Below are positions 60,713-64,000 of a DNA stretch of 64,000 nucleotides, piece by piece. This DNA is from OFTM10 sp964196195 (GTDB lineage: Bacteria > Actinomycetota > Acidimicrobiia > Acidimicrobiales > Aldehydirespiratoraceae). The translations under genes and the position numbers were made by a program. Within the stretch, counting starts at the first letter, position 1. The number at the start of each line of letters is the position of its first letter. The notes under the pieces are model-generated. The model had not been told where the DNA came from. It did no database searches and saw only the letters and a program-made list of their open reading frames with translations. The DNA is taken from NCBI GenBank assembly GCA_964196195.1, contig CAXMSE010000025.1, positions 8,886 through 72,885 of the forward strand. The letters are read 5' to 3'.

Positions 60713-61793
60713 ACGCGACCTTCTGGAAGTCGTTCATGCTGGGCACTCCCCAGACCGCCCAGAACTCTCCGGTGCGCGGGCGCATGACCGTCGCTCCCGC
60801 CGATTCGACGTAGTAGGGCTCAACGGCGCGCTGGCACACCGCATCGGGCTCGCGGGTGAGAGCCATCAGCGATTCCGCATCGATGCCGGTGCGATCGAGC
60901 CAGGTCTCAGCAGTCGCGAGTCGGCGGATCGACGAGTCCTGCAGCTCCGGCGCTCGTGGCGCCGCGACCGCGCTGGTTTCCGGGGTGAGTGTGTGGTTGG
61001 TGTGAACGATCGCGGATTCGCCGAGGGCGGTGACGGGTCGTGCGGTGGGCATGGCCTCGATGTTGTAGCCGTCACCCTGTGCGTCGAATGTCAAGAAGTT
61101 GTGACCGCCGGCGAGATCGGCGTCGAGCACGGCATCTCGAGCGGCTGCAGCGGTCGGCTGCTCGAGCGCGTGGCGAACCACCTGGGGCCAGGTGACCCCC
61201 GGAGAGCCATCGGCAGCGGAAAGATTGTTGATCCCGACGCAAACCCCGCTCTCGCTCATTCCGATCTGTCCCAGGGCACCAGTGGTGGTGAACACCAGGG
61301 CCGCGGGGGCATCTTCGGGGCGAGTCCGCAGCAGGATCACGTGCTTGGTGGCGATGTCGTGCATGTCCCACGTCTGGGCCAGGAAACCCGCACCGTCGGC
61401 TCGGCCGTCGGGGACGATCACCGAGGTGCAGTCGTCCTCCATGACGCTTGTGGGGTGTGGTCCTCCCAACTCGGCGCGAACCGTGTCGACGAAATCAGTG
61501 AACCCGCCCACCACCACTGCCTCGGCGGGAGTGATGCCGGCGGCGGCGGCCATGGAAACCATCTCGGCATAAAGGGTGGGGGAGTGGCGCTCGTGGGCGG
61601 GAAGCATCGAGTCTGCGAGATCGAGCACGTCGCCTCGGCTGATCGGGCCGCCCGACCAGAGGCCGGACACGACGAGATCGAGTCGTTCTTCTGTGTAATG
61701 ACGAATCTCGTCTCCGAAGGTGGTGCCATGGGTATGGCCCATCTCTTCGGGGCTGCCGGCGAGATCAAGAATCCTGATCGGGGGGCGTTTCAT
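60705..61793 (-). CDS. C45-family acyltransferase/peptidase (Ntn-hydrolase)
   Basis: A 362-residue Ntn-hydrolase of the C45 family (acyl-CoA:6-aminopenicillanate acyltransferase-like). RILDLAGSPEEMGHTHGTTFGDEIR is the N-terminal helix block. The self-cleaving nucleophile is Cys122 in MEDDCTSVIV. QTWDMHD and GQIGMSESGVCVGINNLSA follow. The family includes peptidases and acyltransferases with unknown roles in many actinobacteria. It is divergent from the aminotransferase gene. Confidence 0.88.
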   Translation of the reverse strand: MKRPPIRILDLAGSPEEMGHTHGTTFGDEIRHYTEERLDLVVSGLWSGGPISRGDVLDLADSMLPAHERHSPTLYAEMVSMAAAAGITPAEAVVVGGFTDFVDTVRAELGGPHPTSVMEDDCTSVIVPDGRADGAGFLAQTWDMHDIATKHVILLRTRPEDAPAALVFTTTGALGQIGMSESGVCVGINNLSAADGSPGVTWPQVVRHALEQPTAAAARDAVLDADLAGGHNFLTFDAQGDGYNIEAMPTARPVTALGESAIVHTNHTLTPETSAVAAPRAPELQDSSIRRLATAETWLDRTGIDAESLMALTREPDAVCQRAVEPYYVESAGATVMRPRTGEFWAVWGVPSMNDFQKVAFN

Positions 61794-61890
61794 GTGCGTA
61801 TTCTCTTCCTCGGGTAGGGAGAAATCGACTGATTCGGTTGCATAGTTGGGGGAGGGGGTATTGAATCCGTCATAACTTGGAGGTTATTGC

Positions 61891-63258
61891 ATGGCTTCGG
61901 TATCAGACGTCGAACTAGCGCAGCAGGCCGACCGGCACCTCTGGGGGCATTTCTCGTCCCTGGGGCGCAGTGTCGATGGTATGCCGATCATCGAGCGAGG
62001 TGAAGGCTGCTACGTATGGGACAACCACGGCAAACGATTCCTGGACGGTCTCGCCGGGCTCTACACCACCCAGGTCGGCTACGGAAGGGTCGAACTGGCC
62101 CGAGCCGCAGGCGCCCAGGCCCAAGAGCTGGGATTCTTCCCGATCTGGACCTACGCCCATCCCAAGGCAGTGGAGCTGGCCGCCCGACTCGCGGAGTTAG
62201 CCCCCGGAGACCTCAATCGGGTGTTCTTCACCAGCGGCGGCTCCGAAGCGGTGGAGTCGGCCTGGAAGCTGGCTCGCCAGTACTTCAAGATGAAGGGCGA
62301 GCCGCTTCGTACCAAGGTCATCTCCCGCTATCTCGCCTATCACGGCACAACGATGGGCGCCTTGTCGATCACTGGCATCTCGGGGCTGAAGGCGCCCTTC
62401 GAACCACTCATCGCGGGGGCCATCAAGGTGCCCAACACAAACAGCTACAGGTTGCCTGCGGGCGCGGCCGACGAGAGTTACTTCGCAGAGGAGATCGAGC
62501 AGGCGATCCTGCGTGAAGGTGCGGAGACAATAGCGGCGATCTTCCTCGAGCCTGTCCAGAACGCCGGAGGTTGCTTCACCCCTCCCGACGGCTATTTCGC
62601 CCGCGTACGCGAGATCTGCGACAAATATGGCGTCCTGCTCGTTTCCGACGAGGTGATCTGCGCCTTCGGCCGACTCGGCCACTGGTTCGGCAGCGAGCGA
62701 CTCGGATACCAGCCCGACATCATCACCTGTGCCAAGGGGATCACTTCCGGCTACGCACCCCTCGGCGCGATGCTGGTGAGCGATCGCATTGCCGAACCCT
62801 TCGCCGACACCGACGAGCCCTTCCTCCACGGCTATACCTTTGCCGGCCATCCGGTGAGCTGCGCGGTGGCGCTGGCCAATCTCGATCTGATCATCACCGA
62901 CGACCTCCTCGGCAATGTGCTCGGCAACGAGGATGCTTTCCGCGCCTCTCTCGACGATCTGAGCGATCTCCCCATCGTCGGAGACGTGAGGGGGATGGGC
63001 TACTTCTACGGCATCGAACTGGTGAAGGACCGCGACACCAAGGAGACCTTCACCCCAGAAGAGGCCAACCACCTCCTCCGGGGGTTCGTGAGCATCCGCC
63101 TCGCCGAACTCGGTCTTCTCTGCCGGGCCGACAGTCGCGGCGACCCGGTGATCCAACTGGCCCCACCGCTCATCGCGGGTCCCGACGAGTTCGAAGCGAT
63201 CAATTCCATCCTTCGTCAGGTGCTCACCGAGGCAATGGCGGAGATGGAAAAACGTTGA
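61891..63258 (+). CDS. class III aminotransferase (omega-aminotransferase type)
   Basis: A 455-residue PLP enzyme. GLYTTQVGYGRVELARAAGAQAQELGFFPIW marks the family. VFFTSGGSEAVESAWKLARQY binds phosphate. LLVSDEVICAFGRLGHWFG provides the Asp on the pyridine N. The Schiff-base Lys282 is in ITCAKGITSGYAPLGAM. The family includes putrescine, beta-alanine and omega-amino acid:pyruvate aminotransferases. GGAGG before ATG 61891 supports the start. The Lrp/AsnC gene begins at its stop and the two are coupled. Confidence 0.92.
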   Translation: MASVSDVELAQQADRHLWGHFSSLGRSVDGMPIIERGEGCYVWDNHGKRFLDGLAGLYTTQVGYGRVELARAAGAQAQELGFFPIWTYAHPKAVELAARLAELAPGDLNRVFFTSGGSEAVESAWKLARQYFKMKGEPLRTKVISRYLAYHGTTMGALSITGISGLKAPFEPLIAGAIKVPNTNSYRLPAGAADESYFAEEIEQAILREGAETIAAIFLEPVQNAGGCFTPPDGYFARVREICDKYGVLLVSDEVICAFGRLGHWFGSERLGYQPDIITCAKGITSGYAPLGAMLVSDRIAEPFADTDEPFLHGYTFAGHPVSCAVALANLDLIITDDLLGNVLGNEDAFRASLDDLSDLPIVGDVRGMGYFYGIELVKDRDTKETFTPEEANHLLRGFVSIRLAELGLLCRADSRGDPVIQLAPPLIAGPDEFEAINSILRQVLTEAMAEMEKR

Positions 63259-63710
63259 GCTCCCGCCAAGAACTCGACACCGTCGACAAGGCGCTCATCC
63301 GCGAGCTTCAGATCGATGGGCGGGCTGCCTACAGCAGGCTCGCTCCCCTGGTGGGGATGTCGGAGGCGGCCGTTCGTCAGCGGGTGAACCGACTTCAGGA
63401 TCGCGGTGTGATCCAGATCGTGGCGGTCACCGATCCCACCACGCTGGGCTACGCCCATCAGGCCATGCTCGGCGTGTCGATCAGCAGCGATGTGGCGGAG
63501 GCAGCCGAGAAGATCAGCCAGATCGACGCGGTCGACTACACGGTGATCACCGCGGGCCGATTCGACGTGCTCGCCGAGGTGGTGGCCACCGACGCCGATC
63601 ACCTGCTCGATGTGAGCAACTCGATCCGAGCCGTGGCGGGGGTCAACGGTGTGGAGATCATGAGCTACCTGCGCATGGTGCAACAGAACTACGACTGGGG
63701 CACGATGTGA
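63255..63710 (+). CDS. Lrp/AsnC-family regulator
   Basis: A 151-residue Lrp/AsnC protein. Helix-turn-helix: ELDTVDKALIRELQIDGRAAYSRLAPLVGMSEAAVRQRVNRLQDRGVIQIVAVTDP. The RAM domain follows from about residue 65 (AMLGVSISSDVAEAAEKISQ, VDYTVITAGRFDVLAEVVATDADHLL). TTG 63255 overlaps the aminotransferase stop (TTGA). It probably senses an amino acid and controls the aminotransferase operon. Confidence 0.9.
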   Translation: MSSRQELDTVDKALIRELQIDGRAAYSRLAPLVGMSEAAVRQRVNRLQDRGVIQIVAVTDPTTLGYAHQAMLGVSISSDVAEAAEKISQIDAVDYTVITAGRFDVLAEVVATDADHLLDVSNSIRAVAGVNGVEIMSYLRMVQQNYDWGTM

Positions 63711-63793
63711 GAGGTGCCGCGTTTATCTGGGGGATGCGATGACGCCGGTGCAGGTCAGGGTTTCAAATCGCGGACCGCGCTAGAAAGCAGACC

Positions 63794-64000
63794 ATGTCTG
63801 AACCGCGCGGAGTCGCTGTCGGAGGTGCCGTGCGGGTGGTCACCTGCCACGCCGAAGGCGAGGTGGGTGATGTGATCATCGCCGGGGTCGATCCTCCCCC
63901 CGGTGACACCCTCTGGGAGCAGTCCCGTTTCATCGCCACCGATGGGTCGTTGCGCGACTTCGTGCTGAACGAGCCGCGGGGCGGTGTGTTTCGCCATGTG
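63794..64000 (+). CDS. proline racemase family protein, N-terminal part only
   Basis: The gene runs off the right edge, with 69 residues visible. VVTCHAEGEVGDVIIAGVDPPPGDTLWEQSRFIATDGSLRDFVLNEPRGGVFRHV matches the start of proline racemase/hydroxyproline epimerase/trans-3-hydroxyproline dehydratase proteins. The N-E-P-R-G-G segment and H-x-x-G-E start are characteristic. It may act on the same amino acid pathway as the aminotransferase and Lrp genes. The start is ATG 63794. Confidence 0.82.
   Translation, partial: MSEPRGVAVGGAVRVVTCHAEGEVGDVIIAGVDPPPGDTLWEQSRFIATDGSLRDFVLNEPRGGVFRHV

Noticed and set aside
63711..63793. tRNA-like GGTTTCAAATC segment before the proline racemase gene
   Set aside because: It looks like a T-arm, but no matching stem, anticodon arm or acceptor stem could be drawn.
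1..64000. CRISPR array, prophage, insertion sequence or integrase
   Set aside because: No regularly spaced repeats, transposase or phage-type genes were seen anywhere in the window.

Overview
The window is GC-rich, gene-dense actinobacterial chromosome. Its gene content fits the Actinomycetota, and my best inference is Acidimicrobiia or a close relative. Pointers are an F420-type luciferase-like oxidoreductase, a DUF222/HNH endonuclease, a mycothiol-dependent maleylpyruvate isomerase family protein, a form II CoxSLM molybdenum hydroxylase and many DrrA/NodI and FtsX type ABC exporters. The -10 boxes have the form TAnnnT and often sit 5 to 7 bases before a start codon, which predicts leaderless mRNAs. 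No rRNA, tRNA, CRISPR array, insertion sequence or prophage was seen. No stretch over 300 bases lacks a gene or pseudogene.

Layout. 1-7.2 kb: partial hypothetical gene, MFS exporter, SRPBCC protein, class II aldolase, fused CoA-transferase with an unusual active-site residue, a 2-oxoglutarate oxygenase and a decayed phosphotransferase gene. 7.2-15 kb: haloacid dehalogenase, an HNH endonuclease gene with matching palindromes at its two ends, F420 oxidoreductase, then an ECF sigma factor with a membrane protein carrying Asp-box repeats, a small secreted protein and a propeller-like protein. 15-25 kb: small-molecule catabolism (M20 hydrolases, nitronate monooxygenase, nitrilase, purine nucleoside phosphorylase, VOC proteins) and a PLP decarboxylase broken by one frameshift. 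25-39 kb: a TauE-like permease, an 11-Asp-box propeller protein, a four-gene FtsX/LolD-type ABC operon and a three-gene NodIJ/Drr-type exporter. 39-45.9 kb: zinc alcohol dehydrogenase, MFS, PhzF, alpha/beta hydrolase, an ArsR/SRPBCC pair with a clear promoter-operator, and a DUF3179 gene. 45.9-52.4 kb: a sugar-type ABC importer operon (ATPase, two permeases, lipoprotein) that continues into a methyltransferase-like gene and a TauD-type dioxygenase, then a CBS protein. 52.5-64 kb: acyl-CoA synthetase, form II CoxSLM operon with thioesterase and Nudix genes, Asp/Glu racemase, HAD hydrolase, C45 acyltransferase, class III aminotransferase with an Lrp/AsnC regulator, and the start of a proline racemase family gene.

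The most interesting signal is in the DUF3179 gene (44815-45831, minus strand). It is open from end to end except for one TGA that sits exactly where the family has the first Cys of its C-P-L-C motif. A hairpin follows whose apical loop carries GGUC about 22 nt after the TGA, the expected layout of a bacterial SECIS. I read it as a candidate selenoprotein with a U-x-x-C redox motif. A second point is the CoA-transferase at 3811, where the catalytic Glu position is Asp. From memory, that exchange turned a related transferase into an acyl-CoA hydrolase.
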